Positions 17,863 through 27,145 are shown, counted from the stretch's first letter. The stretch: DNA of 64,000 bases from Hyphomonadaceae bacterium UKL13-1 (GCA_001602435.1 CP012156.1:1570001-1634000); one strand, 5' to 3'. Translations and numbers: made by a program. Notes: generated from the sequence alone by a model not told the origin.

Positions 17863-19083
17863 CTAGGCGACCTGGCTCCGCGCCTTGGCGTGCCACACAT
17901 CCAAAACAGACTGCACCAAGGCTTCACACAAAGCATCATCATGCAGTGGGCTCGGCGTAAATCGCAGACGTTCCGCCCCACGCGCCACGGTTGGGAAGTT
18001 GATCGGCTGGACATAAACCCCGTGATCCTGCAGCAAGCGATCCGAGATCGCCTTGCATTGCACCGCATCACCGACCAGAAGCGGCACGATATGGGTGGTG
18101 GAGCTATCCATCACCGGAAGACCGGCTTCGAGGAACAAGCGCTTCAACAGATTGGCTTGGCGCTGGTGGCGGACCCTAAGCTCTGCGCCCTCAGAACTCT
18201 TTAAGATGCGCACACTTTCCAACGCGCCAGCCGCTAAAACGGGCGCTAAGGAGGTGGTGAAGATAAAGCCCGGTGCAAAAGAGCGAATGGCATCGACCAT
18301 GGCATGGCTGCCTGCAATATAGCCGCCCATCAGGCCAAAGGCTTTGCCCAAGGTGCCTTCGATAACATCGATCCGGTCCAAGGCCCCGTCCCGCTCTGCA
18401 ATACCTGCCCCGCGCGCGCCATACAGGCCAACCGCATGGACTTCATCGAGATAGGTCATGGCATTATAGCGCTCGGCCAAATCACAAATCGCATGGATCG
18501 GCGAAACATCGCCATCCATGGAATAAACGCTCTCAAACGCGATCAGCTTTGGCGCGTCAGCCGGCGCCCGCGCCAAGAGGCTTTCAAGGTGCGCAACATC
18601 ATTATGACGGAATACGCGCTTCTCACAGCCGGAGCGGCGAATGCCCTCAATCATGGAGGCGTGGTTCTTTTCGTCGGAGAAAATGATGCAGCCCGGCAAG
18701 ATGCGGGACATAGTCGCCAAAGTGGCATCATTGGCGACATAGCCAGATGTAAACAGAAGGGCTGCTTCCTTCTGGTGAAGATCGGCCAGCTCATATTCCA
18801 AGTCGACGTGGAAGCTGGTGGTACCAGAAATATTGCGCGTGCCACCAGAACCCGCACCGACATCGTCGATCGCCCCAGTCATGGCGGCGAGGACGCGGGG
18901 ATGCTGCCCCTGCCCCAGATAATCGTTGGAACACCAGATCACGATGTCCTGCTCGCCCGTCTCGGTCCGGCGGCGCGCGCGCGGAAACTGGCCTTGGACG
19001 CGTTTCACATCGGCAAATACCCGATAACGCCCTTCATTGCGGACTTCCGTGACGGCCTTTTTGAAGGCACCTTCATAATCCAT
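17863..19083 (-). CDS. hemA: 5-aminolevulinate synthase
   Basis: PLP enzyme of the C4 (Shemin) pathway joining glycine and succinyl-CoA, characteristic of alphaproteobacteria. 406 residues. Seen: [42 protein letters not shown], and the PLP lysine in [17 protein letters not shown]. Monocistronic apart from the small downstream gene. hemB lies 5 kb away on the other strand. Two helically phased direct repeats lie about 80-125 nt upstream of the start. Confidence 0.97.
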   Translation of the reverse strand: MDYEGAFKKAVTEVRNEGRYRVFADVKRVQGQFPRARRRTETGEQDIVIWCSNDYLGQGQHPRVLAAMTGAIDDVGAGSGGTRNISGTTSFHVDLEYELADLHQKEAALLFTSGYVANDATLATMSRILPGCIIFSDEKNHASMIEGIRRSGCEKRVFRHNDVAHLESLLARAPADAPKLIAFESVYSMDGDVSPIHAICDLAERYNAMTYLDEVHAVGLYGARGAGIAERDGALDRIDVIEGTLGKAFGLMGGYIAGSHAMVDAIRSFAPGFIFTTSLAPVLAAGALESVRILKSSEGAELRVRHQRQANLLKRLFLEAGLPVMDSSTTHIVPLLVGDAVQCKAISDRLLQDHGVYVQPINFPTVARGAERLRFTPSPLHDDALCEALVQSVLDVWHAKARSQVA

Positions 19084-19165
19084 AGTAAGCTGGGCCCTGC
19101 GGCCCCCTCATGGTGAGCGTTATTCCGATCGGTCGTTGAGGGATAAGTAGACGAAATTGGTCACA

Positions 19166-19206
19166 AAGCCATAGGCAATATGTCGCAGCCAACAGAAGCC
19201 ATAGGC
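19166..19206. promoter_or_regulatory. Phased 11-bp direct repeats upstream of hemA
   Basis: AAGCCATAGGC occurs at 19166-19176 and again at 19196-19206, exactly 30 bp apart (about three helical turns), in the only non-coding DNA between hemA and the MarR gene. Spacing and position suggest a binding site for a regulator of hemA. No matching known consensus was recognised. Confidence 0.5.
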
Positions 19207-19216
19207 GATTTCACAC

Positions 19217-19253
19217 AAAAAAGCCGCTATCGAGCGTTCGATAGCGGCTTTTT
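19217..19253 (-). terminator. Rho-independent terminator of the MarR gene
   Basis: AAAAAGCCGCTATCGA-GCGT-TCGATAGCGGCTTTTT: a perfect 16-bp stem including A- and T-tracts, 23 nt past the stop codon of the MarR gene. The symmetry would allow termination in both directions. Confidence 0.92.
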
Positions 19254-19275
19254 GATTGAGGTATTGTGCGCCTGA

Positions 19276-19782
19276 TTACAGGCGGAAGCGGATTTGGTCG
19301 GCCCAGAAGCGCTCTAACCGGGTCAGCGTCTTATTCGATGCGACCAAATCAGGGCTCTCAACACCACCGACAGGGCTTAAGGTAGCGGCGTGGCGTTGGA
19401 ACATCACGTCCAATTGTTTACGCAGGTCGCCACCTTCTTTGGTCAGGCGCAAGCGGATCTGACGCTTGTCGTGCAAGGACTTGCCGCTCTCGACATAGCC
19501 GAGCTCATGCAATTTCTTCAAATTGTAGGAAACATTAGAGCCCAGATAGAAGCCGCGGGACTTCAATTCACCCGCAGACCATTCCGCATCGCCAATGTTG
19601 AAAATCAAAAGCGCTTGAACGGGGGTCAGATCATCATGACCCGCACGATCCAAATCGTCCTTCACCACATCCAGCAATTGCCGGTGCAGGCGCTCTACCA
19701 AGGACAGCGCACGACGATATTCGCTTAAGCTCGATTCTTCGACCAGTTCGCCGACAGAATTCTGTTGTGTTTGACCCGCCAT
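19276..19782 (-). CDS. MarR family transcriptional regulator
   Basis: 168-residue winged-helix regulator. Helical dimerisation ends flank a wHTH spanning about residues 50-120 (LTPVQALLIFNIGDAEWSAGEL, SNVSYNLKKLHELGYVESGKS, and the wing DKRQIRLRLTKEG). It resembles the alphaproteobacterial MarR group that includes LdtR, but I cannot assign a ligand. Monocistronic with its own terminator. An imperfect inverted sequence around TCGACGTTTCGA lies just upstream of the start and might be an autoregulatory operator. Confidence 0.9.
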   Translation of the reverse strand: MAGQTQQNSVGELVEESSLSEYRRALSLVERLHRQLLDVVKDDLDRAGHDDLTPVQALLIFNIGDAEWSAGELKSRGFYLGSNVSYNLKKLHELGYVESGKSLHDKRQIRLRLTKEGGDLRKQLDVMFQRHAATLSPVGGVESPDLVASNKTLTRLERFWADQIRFRL

Positions 19783-19860
19783 ATTTTTATCTCCCGCCGT
19801 ATTCTTCGACGTTTCGAGATAACTTAAGGCAAAGTCTCTAATATCTTGTTAAAATGAACT

Positions 19861-20748
19861 TTACTGGTTCCTAAGCATATCAATGACACCCGAGAAGTCA
19901 CGATTTGGCGGGTATTTAACACTATATTCACTATAAATTTCTTCTGATTTTAAGGCTAAGGACGCGGTCATGCCAACGGCGTGGGTTGCCTCCAATGCCA
20001 GCCTTAAATCCTTCAACATCAGTGCGCCGGCAAATCCGTTGGTAAAATCTCGGTTGGATGGCGCTGTTGGCACCAATCCTGGCACGGGCGCATAACTTGT
20101 CATCGACCAGCTTTGACCTGACGATTGAGACGCGATTTCAAAGAAGGCCTTGGCATCTAAGCCGAGCTTTTCCGCCAGGACAAAAGCCTCACACGTGCCG
20201 ATCATCGAGATGGCCAGCAGCATATTGTTGCAAATTTTGGCTGCCTGCCCTGCCCCAGATTGCCCCGCATGGATGACGGCTTTACCCATAGCCGCAAGGA
20301 TAGGCTTTGCCTTTTCAAATTCCTCTGCTGTCCCGCCAACCATGAAGGTCAGTGTACCAGCAGCAGCAGCAGCTACGCCACCCGATACGGGCGCATCACA
20401 CATCAAAAAGTCGCGCGCACGGGCAAATTCACCAGCGGCTCGCGCATCTTCAACTGAAATGGTCGAGCAATCGATGAAGACCGCATCGGGGTGCGCATGG
20501 GCCAAGACGCCCTCGCCATTCTGATAGACGTCCAACACATGCGCCCCGGTTGGCAACATGGTCACCACAAAGGCTGCACCAGCCACAGCGTCGCCAACAG
20601 AAGCAGCGGCCACACATCCAGCGGCAACTGCTGTTTCGATGGAGGCTGGCATAAGGTCATAGGCGCGCACGCGATGACCTGCTTTGGCCAAATTGGCTGC
20701 CATACCAGAGCCCATGGCCCCCAGACCGATAAAGGCGATATCTACCAT
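19861..20748 (-). CDS. mmsB: 3-hydroxyisobutyrate dehydrogenase
   Basis: NAD-dependent oxidation of 3-hydroxyisobutyrate to methylmalonate semialdehyde in valine breakdown. 295 residues. Rossmann motif GLGAMGSGMAANLAKAG at residues 9-25; substrate loop DAPVSGGVAAAAAGTLTFMVGG; catalytic lysine in GQAAKICNNMLLA. The ATG at 20748 overlaps the end of the preceding hydrolase gene by 7 nt, giving tight coupling. Neighbours (acyl-CoA dehydrogenase, 3-hydroxyisobutyryl-CoA hydrolase) support the valine assignment. Confidence 0.94.
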   Translation of the reverse strand: MVDIAFIGLGAMGSGMAANLAKAGHRVRAYDLMPASIETAVAAGCVAAASVGDAVAGAAFVVTMLPTGAHVLDVYQNGEGVLAHAHPDAVFIDCSTISVEDARAAGEFARARDFLMCDAPVSGGVAAAAAGTLTFMVGGTAEEFEKAKPILAAMGKAVIHAGQSGAGQAAKICNNMLLAISMIGTCEAFVLAEKLGLDAKAFFEIASQSSGQSWSMTSYAPVPGLVPTAPSNRDFTNGFAGALMLKDLRLALEATHAVGMTASLALKSEEIYSEYSVKYPPNRDFSGVIDMLRNQ

Positions 20749-21833
20749 GTGATGGGCTCCCATTCTGGGCCTTCCCCTGCTGCTAGGGGCGCAAAAATCG
20801 TATCGAGCAAGGCGTCATCAACCTCTGCCAAAGTCGCAGGCTGCCATTTTGGCGCTTGGTCTTTATCAATAATGACAGCCCGAACCCCTTCGAGGAAGTC
20901 ATGACGCCGCACGACACGCGCGCCAATGCGATATTCCATCGCCATATGGGTTGCAAAGTCGGTGGCAGCGCGGCCTTGGCGCAATTGGCGGAACGCGACC
21001 TTTAAGGTCTGAGGCGATTTTTGGTTCAGCACGCGGGCTTGTTCCTTAGCCCAATCGCTATCGTCAGCCGACAATGCGTCCATGATCGCCTCGACACTGT
21101 CGCCATTAAAGCAATGATTGATGCGCGCGATCGTGTCAGGCGTGAGATGCTGCAGCCTGCCCGCCTCTTCTTCCAAGGCCCCAAGCCCTGACTTAAGCGC
21201 CGACAGCGGCGTATGGGTCGACATCGCCCCCGCCACTTGCGCCTTAGCGGCATCGAGAAGTTCACTGGGCACAAAATGGGTCAAGATACCTGCTGCGACG
21301 CAATCAGCGGCCTTCAAGCGCGTGCCCGTCAGTGCCAGCCACATGCCGATCTCGCCCGCCAAGCGCGGTAAGAACCAGCCACCGCCCACGTCCGGGAATA
21401 AGCCGATGCCCGTCTCTGGCATGGCAAACAAGGTGCGCTCGGTCCCGATCCGGAAAGGTCCATGCACCGAAATACCAACGCCGCCGCCCATCGTGACCCC
21501 GTCAAGGATTGCAACATAGGGCTTTGGATAATGGGCAATCAGATGGTTCAGGCGATATTCGTGGTAAAAGAAATCACGCGCATCTTGCCCATCCTTGGCC
21601 CCGCTTTCGGCTAACATGCGGATGTCGCCACCCGCACAAAAGCCGCGCGGCCCTGCATGATCAACCATAACGCCTGCGATGGCAGGATCATTCGCCCAAG
21701 CCAACAGGGCCTCGGTCATGATCTTGACCATCTCCCCATCCAACGCATGCAGCGCTTCGGGGCGGTTTAAGGTCAAAACGCCCAAATGACCTTGCGTTGA
21801 AACCAATACAGGCGGGGCGGCAGCTTCACTCAT
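20742..21833 (-). CDS. 3-hydroxyisobutyryl-CoA hydrolase
   Basis: 363-residue enoyl-CoA hydratase/isomerase-fold protein of the ECH_2 type, hydrolysing 3-hydroxyisobutyryl-CoA to free 3-hydroxyisobutyrate. Seen: LTLNRPEALHALDGEMV, the oxyanion-hole segment PRGFCAGGDIRML, PYVAILDGVTMGGGVGISVHG and FAMPETGIGLFPDVGGGWFL, plus a C-terminal extension ending in the ..YRIGARVVRRHDFLEGVRA.. segment, which distinguishes hydrolases from hydratases. It overlaps both neighbours (4 and 7 nt). Confidence 0.94.
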   Translation of the reverse strand: MSEAAAPPVLVSTQGHLGVLTLNRPEALHALDGEMVKIMTEALLAWANDPAIAGVMVDHAGPRGFCAGGDIRMLAESGAKDGQDARDFFYHEYRLNHLIAHYPKPYVAILDGVTMGGGVGISVHGPFRIGTERTLFAMPETGIGLFPDVGGGWFLPRLAGEIGMWLALTGTRLKAADCVAAGILTHFVPSELLDAAKAQVAGAMSTHTPLSALKSGLGALEEEAGRLQHLTPDTIARINHCFNGDSVEAIMDALSADDSDWAKEQARVLNQKSPQTLKVAFRQLRQGRAATDFATHMAMEYRIGARVVRRHDFLEGVRAVIIDKDQAPKWQPATLAEVDDALLDTIFAPLAAGEGPEWEPITW

Positions 21834-22975
21834 CGGGTTGCCCGTGCAGCAAAGGCAATGCCCGGGAAGTCAGAAAAGACCCCATCGACACCCGCCGCCA
21901 TAAAGGCCTGAATCTCGGCAATCAGCTCGCCATGCTGGGCCAAATAGGTCGGGTCGGCACTTTGGCCCTTCCGGTAGTCCTCTGGCAAAAAGTAATTTTC
22001 GGCCCGGAACGTCCAAGGGTGGACAACAAGGCCTGCGGCATGGGCATCGGTCACAAAGCTGGTTGGGCCCAAATTCTTATTGGCCCCATCGCGCGGCAAG
22101 ATCAGGATTTTTTCAGGGCCCACACCATTGGCATAAGCGGATATCTCTTTCAGGCCAGCGACTGTCGCCATGCTGGCATAGGTGACACCAGCCTTATCCA
22201 GATCAAACGGGCCGCCATCCTTGGCCATGAGTTGCACCAAGGGTGCTTTGGTTTTGCCACGCAAGCGCTTGAGATTGGTAACTTCAAAGCTTTGGATGAA
22301 GATGGGTGCATCGGCAGCATCCAATCCATAGCGCCGGATGAGCGTAAGCAGAGGCGCGTCAAACGACAGGTTCAAGCCTTCAAACCACGAAGGGTGCTTG
22401 GTTTCGGGATAAACGCCAATGGTACGGCCCGTCCTCGTGCTTTGCTGTTTGGCCAGTTCCAACACTTCTTCAAAGGTCGGCACCTCGAACTGGCCATCAT
22501 AGGCCATATTGCCCGGCCGCAATTGCGGCAGCCGCTCTTTACATCGCAGGGTCTTGATCTCGGCTAAAGTGAAATCCTCGGTGAACCAGCCTTCGTGGCG
22601 CTCGCCGTCAATCACATGCACCTTCTTGCGGTTCGCAAATTCAGGGCGCGCGCTGACATCGGTGGTGCCGCCAATTTCATTCTCGTGCCGACAGATTAGA
22701 TGCCCGTCTTTGGTCAAAACCAAATCTGGCTCAATAAAGTCCGCACCTTGGTCAATCGCGAGTTGGTAGGCGGCCAAGGTGTGCTCTGGCCGCAAGCCTG
22801 AGGCACCACGATGGGCGATGATGATAGGCTTGGTTATGGCACGACCTCCTTTTACTTGCGGGCTAGCGGCTGGGTCCACATGCCCCGAAGCGCAAGCTGA
22901 AACCAAGCCTGTACCCAAGGCAGAACCCATACCGATTAACAGGGCGCGACGACCAAACTGAGCGTTAAAAACCAC
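21830..22975 (-). CDS. Exported glycerophosphodiester phosphodiesterase (lipoprotein)
   Basis: 381-residue GlpQ-type GDPD that hydrolyses glycerophosphodiesters to glycerol 3-phosphate and an alcohol. The N-terminus FGRRALLIGMGSALGTGLVSAC combines a twin-arginine start with a lipobox-like LVSAC, suggesting a Tat-exported lipoprotein. The TIM-barrel begins at IIAHRGASGLRPEHTLAAY, with DFIEPDLVLTKDGHLICRHE next (metal and catalytic His, Glu, Asp). Its C-terminal FSDFPG is also typical. Unexpectedly, it lies inside the valine-catabolism operon, overlapping both flanking genes (11 and 4 nt). Confidence 0.93.
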   Translation of the reverse strand: MVFNAQFGRRALLIGMGSALGTGLVSACASGHVDPAASPQVKGGRAITKPIIIAHRGASGLRPEHTLAAYQLAIDQGADFIEPDLVLTKDGHLICRHENEIGGTTDVSARPEFANRKKVHVIDGERHEGWFTEDFTLAEIKTLRCKERLPQLRPGNMAYDGQFEVPTFEEVLELAKQQSTRTGRTIGVYPETKHPSWFEGLNLSFDAPLLTLIRRYGLDAADAPIFIQSFEVTNLKRLRGKTKAPLVQLMAKDGGPFDLDKAGVTYASMATVAGLKEISAYANGVGPEKILILPRDGANKNLGPTSFVTDAHAAGLVVHPWTFRAENYFLPEDYRKGQSADPTYLAQHGELIAEIQAFMAAGVDGVFSDFPGIAFAARATR

Positions 22976-24107
22976 GATCTAATTCCCTTGCGATGATCAC
23001 GCGCATGACCTCATTGGTGCCTTCAAGGATTTGATGCACCCGCAAGTCCCGAACAATACGCTCTACTTCATAGTCTTTGAGATAGCCGTACCCGCCATGG
23101 ATCTGCAGCGCCTGATTGGCGACATGAAAGCCCACATCTGTGACAAAACGTTTCGCCATGGCGCATAATTTTGTTGCTTCCGGGCTTTTCGCATCTAATG
23201 CGGCGGCGGCATGGCGCAGGAATACACGTGCCGCCTCTAATTCCGTTGCCATATCGGCGAGCTTGAATTGCGTGGTTTGGAAGTTCCACAAGGCTTGGCC
23301 AAATTGTTTGCGGTCGTGGGCATAGGCAAAGGCACGTTCCAAAGCATCGCTGGCTCCGCCCAAGGAACAGGCGGCAATATTCAGCCGTCCGCCATCCAAG
23401 CCTTTCATGGCAAAGGTGAAGCCTTGGCCTTCTTCGCCCAAGCGATTGGCAACGGGGATACGACAATCTTCAAAAATGACTTGGGCCGTGGGTTGGGCTT
23501 GCCAGCCCATCTTCTTCTCATTTTTGCCAAACGACAGCCCGGGTGCATCCTTGGGTATCAATAGAGTGGAAATCCCGCGTGGACCTGCCTCTCCCGTCCG
23601 CACCATCACGACATAAAGATCAGAAAAGCCCGCGCCTGAGATAAAAGCCTTGGTACCATTGACGATATACTCATCCCCGTCACGCCGTGCAGTGGTCGAT
23701 AAGGATGCAGCGTCGGAGCCAGCGCCCGGCTCCGTCAAACAATAGCTGGCGATCATCTCCATATTGGTCAGAGCGGGCAGAAAGCGTTGGCGCTGATCTT
23801 CTGAGCCGAACGTATCAATCATCCAACTGGCCATATTATGGATGGATAGGAAGGCCGCGTGGGAAACATCCCCGCGCGACAATTCCTCAAAAATAATCGC
23901 TGCGTCCAAGCGCGTCAGGCCTGAGCCGCCAACATCATCGCGCACATAAATGCCCGCAAAACCCAATTCTGCCAGCGCCCTTAAAGTCGCGCGGTCAAGG
24001 GTTCCTGCCTCCTCCCACGCCATCGCATGGGGGGCGAGTGAGTCTTTTGCAAATCGGCGGGCGGTTGCGATAATCAGATTTTGGTCTTCGGTCGTGTCGT
24101 AGGCCAT
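22965..24107 (-). CDS. Acyl-CoA dehydrogenase, probably isobutyryl-CoA dehydrogenase
   Basis: 380-residue FAD enzyme of the acyl-CoA dehydrogenase family. Seen: MIASYCLTEPGAGSDAASL, NGTKAFISGAGFSDLYVVM, the FAD-binding RKQFGQALWNFQTTQFKLADM region, and the C-terminal QIHGGYGYLKDYEVERIVRD plus ILEGTNEVMR with the likely catalytic Glu. Its place at the head of an operon with the 3-hydroxyisobutyryl-CoA hydrolase and dehydrogenase argues for isobutyryl-CoA (valine pathway); family specificity cannot be read from the sequence alone. Start ATG 24107 (MAYDTTEDQNL). Divergent from hemB, 64 nt apart. Confidence 0.92.
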   Translation of the reverse strand: MAYDTTEDQNLIIATARRFAKDSLAPHAMAWEEAGTLDRATLRALAELGFAGIYVRDDVGGSGLTRLDAAIIFEELSRGDVSHAAFLSIHNMASWMIDTFGSEDQRQRFLPALTNMEMIASYCLTEPGAGSDAASLSTTARRDGDEYIVNGTKAFISGAGFSDLYVVMVRTGEAGPRGISTLLIPKDAPGLSFGKNEKKMGWQAQPTAQVIFEDCRIPVANRLGEEGQGFTFAMKGLDGGRLNIAACSLGGASDALERAFAYAHDRKQFGQALWNFQTTQFKLADMATELEAARVFLRHAAAALDAKSPEATKLCAMAKRFVTDVGFHVANQALQIHGGYGYLKDYEVERIVRDLRVHQILEGTNEVMRVIIARELDRGF

Positions 24108-24171
24108 GTCGGGAATCCTGTGATGCGGGGCAGCGTAGCCGTTTCGCAATTATGGCGCTACACATACTTCC

Positions 24172-25182
24172 ATGACGACACATCTGCCCCCCGCCGCCTT
24201 CCCCGCCACCCGTATGCGCCGCAATCGTTTAACCGATTGGCGACGTCGGCTGACCCGTGAAACCCAGTTAAGCGTCAATGACTTAATCTTGGCGATGGTG
24301 GTTCACGACGGCACCGAAAGCCGCATTCCGGTGACTTCTATGCCCGGCACCTTCCGCTATAGCCGCACCGAGGCTGTCGCGGTGGCGCAAGAGGCGCAAA
24401 GCCTTGGCATCCCGATGATCGCGGTGTTTCCCTTCATCGACCCAGCCCTCAAAAATGGCGAGGGCACAGAGGCCTTTAATCCGAAAGGTCTTGTGCCAGA
24501 CGTGATTGCCGCCATGAAGAAAGCCGCGCCCAATGTTGGCCTAATGACAGACGTCGCCCTCGACCCTTTCACCGATCATGGCCATGACGGCTTGATTGAT
24601 GATGCCGGCACCATGCTGAACGATCCAACCATTGAAGCCTTAGTGCGCCAAGCGGTGTTAGAGGCCCAATCCGGGGCCGATGTGGTCGCCCCATCTGACA
24701 TGACAGACGGTCGCATCGGGGCCATTCGGGCAGGCCTTGATGCTTCAGGTTTCCATGATGTGGCCATCATGTCCTATGCCGCCAAATATGCCTCCGCCTT
24801 TTATGGTCCGTACCGCGATGCGATTGGGTCTAAAGGCGCGCTGAAAGGCGACAAAAAGACCTATCAGATGGATCCGGGCAATAGCGATGAGGCCCTTCGC
24901 GAAGTCGCGCTCGATATTGCTGAAGGTGCCGACATGGTGATGGTGAAGCCCGGTATGCCCTATTTGGATATTGTTCGCCGCGTCAAAGAAAGCTTTGGCG
25001 TGCCGACCTATGCGTTCCAAGTTTCTGGTGAATACGCCATGATGGAAGCCGCCATCGCCAATGGCTGGCTGGACGGTGAACGCGTGCGGCTAGAGGCATT
25101 GTCGTGCTTCAAACGTGCGGGTGCCGACGGCATTATCACTTATTGGGCGATGGAAGCGGCTAAGCGCTTAGGCAAGGCCTAA
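24172..25182 (+). CDS. hemB: Porphobilinogen synthase (delta-aminolevulinate dehydratase)
   Basis: Condenses two 5-aminolevulinate molecules to porphobilinogen. 336 residues. The metal loop DVALDPFTDHGHDG is the Asp-type found in Bradyrhizobium and Pseudomonas, replacing the zinc-binding Cys triad, so this should be a Mg2+-type enzyme without catalytic zinc. Schiff-base lysines are in MSYAAKYASAFYGPYRDA and MVMVKPGMPYLD. With hemA at 17.9-19.1 kb this covers the first two haem steps. Confidence 0.97.
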   Translation: MTTHLPPAAFPATRMRRNRLTDWRRRLTRETQLSVNDLILAMVVHDGTESRIPVTSMPGTFRYSRTEAVAVAQEAQSLGIPMIAVFPFIDPALKNGEGTEAFNPKGLVPDVIAAMKKAAPNVGLMTDVALDPFTDHGHDGLIDDAGTMLNDPTIEALVRQAVLEAQSGADVVAPSDMTDGRIGAIRAGLDASGFHDVAIMSYAAKYASAFYGPYRDAIGSKGALKGDKKTYQMDPGNSDEALREVALDIAEGADMVMVKPGMPYLDIVRRVKESFGVPTYAFQVSGEYAMMEAAIANGWLDGERVRLEALSCFKRAGADGIITYWAMEAAKRLGKA

Positions 25183-25185
25183 GAA

Positions 25186-25782
25186 TTAGCGGCGCTTTGC
25201 TTTTGGCGCGGCCTTCTTAGGCACTGCGGGGCGTGCCTTCGCAGCGGGTGCCGGTGGCAATTCAGCTGGACCTAGAACCAAGAGTTCCGGCCGACGCTTA
25301 TCGGAGACATCGGGCAAAACCACCATCGAGATCTGATAAAATGGCTCTTTCGCTCCGCCAGCAAAGGCAATCGATGGGCTTGCTCCAAAATCATCATTGC
25401 GACGCGTTAGCTTTTCATTTTTAAGGCATTTTGCCACTTCATCGGAGAAATCGCCCAAGGCTTTCGCCAAGGCGGCTTCATCGGTCTCATCCACCACAGG
25501 CGCGGCATAGCACGCCAATGAGATCGACGCATTATAAACGAACCGACAATCAACCAAACCTTCCAGCGGCTTCACGACCGTCACGGGTCGGTTTTCGACG
25601 GTCAGCACGCCTTGCGCGTTGCGCACACGCGTCGGGCGGGATTCGGTTGCCACCAGAGACTTAAACGCAAGCGGCCGGTCCAAGGTCGCCTGTTCGATTT
25701 TGGCAATGCCATCACACAAATTGGTCGGTTTATAGGGGGTCGGAGTCTCAGCAATCGCTGCCATCATCAAAAGGGAGAACAT
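25186..25782 (-). CDS. Secreted hypothetical protein with basic tail
   Basis: 198 residues. A short hydrophobic N-terminus (MFSLLMMAAIAETP) looks like a signal peptide, and the C-terminus is Pro/Ala/Lys-rich (KARPAVPKKAAPKAKRR). Three to four cysteines (NLCDGI, VDCRF, LACYA, AKCLK) could form disulfides. The ATG at 25782 shares bases with the stop of the upstream dehydrogenase gene (TGATG), so it is coupled to it. No family recognised. Confidence 0.68.
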   Translation of the reverse strand: MFSLLMMAAIAETPTPYKPTNLCDGIAKIEQATLDRPLAFKSLVATESRPTRVRNAQGVLTVENRPVTVVKPLEGLVDCRFVYNASISLACYAAPVVDETDEAALAKALGDFSDEVAKCLKNEKLTRRNDDFGASPSIAFAGGAKEPFYQISMVVLPDVSDKRRPELLVLGPAELPPAPAAKARPAVPKKAAPKAKRR

Positions 25783-26660
25783 CAATCAGGCTTTCTCAAA
25801 GAAGTGAAACGTTTCGCCAAACTGGAAGTATCAAGGCGGCCACCACCATCGGCTTGGATTTCGGCATAATATCCATCAACCATCTGGGTCAAGGCAAGAT
25901 CGAGTCCCTTAGCTTGGGCTGCTTCGAGAACAATTCGCAAATCCTTGCGCATCCAGTCAACCGCAAAGCCGAAGTCATAGCGATCTTCCACCATCGTGCC
26001 CCAGCGGTTTTCCATTTGCCAGGAGCCTGCCGCCCCTTTGGAAATGGCGGCGAGCACGGCATCAGTATCGAGGTTTTGCGCTTTGGCAAACGTAACCGCT
26101 TCAGCCAGGCCTTGAACGACCCCGGCAATGGCGATCTGATTGACCATCTTGGCCAATTGGCCTGCCCCGGCCTCGCCAATCCGGATAATGTTGCCGCAAT
26201 AAGCAGACAGAACAGGCTTGGCGCGCTCAAACACCGCCTCGCGTGCGCCGCACATGGCTGTCAGTCGGCCATTGATCGCACCGGCTTGACCACCCGAAAC
26301 CGGTGCATCCAGCCAATCTAAGCCCGCTCCAGCTGCCGCTAGGGCCAATTCTTTCGATAAAGCCGCAGACGTCGTGGTATGATCGACATAAACAGCACCG
26401 GGCTTCATGGCGGCAAAGGCCTCCAGCGCGACGGACCGCGCGTCTGGATCGTCGCCCACACAGGCCATCACAAAGTCAGCGCCTGCCACAGCCTGCGCGA
26501 TTGATGCGGCGACTTCGCCCGGATTAGATTGCGCCCAAGTTTCTGCTTTGGCTTGGGTACGATTCCAAACCTTCACCGGATGGCCATTTTTGACAAGCCA
26601 GCCCGCCATCGGGCCACCCATGACCCCCAGTCCCAAGAAGGCCAGTGTCGGCTGGGTCAT
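25782..26660 (-). CDS. NAD(P)-dependent beta-hydroxyacid dehydrogenase
   Basis: 292-residue member of the 3-hydroxyisobutyrate / tartronate-semialdehyde reductase family. Seen: LAFLGLGVMGGPMAGWLVKNG (nucleotide-binding), DAPVSGGQAGAINGRLTAMCGG-like loop, and the catalytic lysine in GAGQLAKMVNQ. It is a paralogue of the gene at 19861-20748 but only moderately similar, so its substrate is uncertain. It overlaps the upstream flavin reductase by 4 nt and the downstream secreted protein by 1 nt. Confidence 0.9.
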   Translation of the reverse strand: MTQPTLAFLGLGVMGGPMAGWLVKNGHPVKVWNRTQAKAETWAQSNPGEVAASIAQAVAGADFVMACVGDDPDARSVALEAFAAMKPGAVYVDHTTTSAALSKELALAAAGAGLDWLDAPVSGGQAGAINGRLTAMCGAREAVFERAKPVLSAYCGNIIRIGEAGAGQLAKMVNQIAIAGVVQGLAEAVTFAKAQNLDTDAVLAAISKGAAGSWQMENRWGTMVEDRYDFGFAVDWMRKDLRIVLEAAQAKGLDLALTQMVDGYYAEIQADGGGRLDTSSLAKRFTSLRKPD

Positions 26661-27145
26661 GACTTCGCCAAAGCCGACGTTGAACCAAATTGCCCCCGGA
26701 AATAGGCCAAGCCTTGGCCATCATGGCGTTGGTAAGCCAAGGTTTGGCCAATCAGGATCAAGTGATCACCCGCCTCAATCCGCTGCACCACTTTGGTGTC
26801 AAAAGCAGCAATTGTGCCGGGCAGAACGGGGCTACCAGTTTCCAGTGCAGCATAATCGCCTGCGGCCAGCTTTTGATCGCCCTTACCCGCAAAGCGCATA
26901 GCCAAGTCGCCTTGGTTATCGGCCAGAATATTGATCGCATAGGCGTCGCATTTGGAAAACAAGTCGTAGGAATCGGACTTGTTGCCCAAGCACCACAGCA
27001 CCAGGGGCGGATCAAGGGACACAGACGCAAAGCTATTGACCGTCAAGCCATGGCCGTTTCCGTTTGAATCCAAGGTGGTCACGATCGTGACGCCCGTGGC
27101 AAAGCTGCCCAAGGCAGATCGATAGTCTTTTAAGTCAAATGTCAT
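26657..27145 (-). CDS. Flavin reductase family protein
   Basis: 162-residue FMN-binding split-barrel protein. Seen: YRSALGSFATGVTIVTT, GLTVNSFASVSLDPPLVLWCL and FAINILA-type YAINILADNQ, all standard for NAD(P)H:flavin reductases of two-component monooxygenases. No oxygenase component is adjacent, so the partner is unknown. First gene of a three-gene minus-strand unit, divergent from motB. Confidence 0.92.
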   Translation of the reverse strand: MTFDLKDYRSALGSFATGVTIVTTLDSNGNGHGLTVNSFASVSLDPPLVLWCLGNKSDSYDLFSKCDAYAINILADNQGDLAMRFAGKGDQKLAAGDYAALETGSPVLPGTIAAFDTKVVQRIEAGDHLILIGQTLAYQRHDGQGLAYFRGQFGSTSALAKS

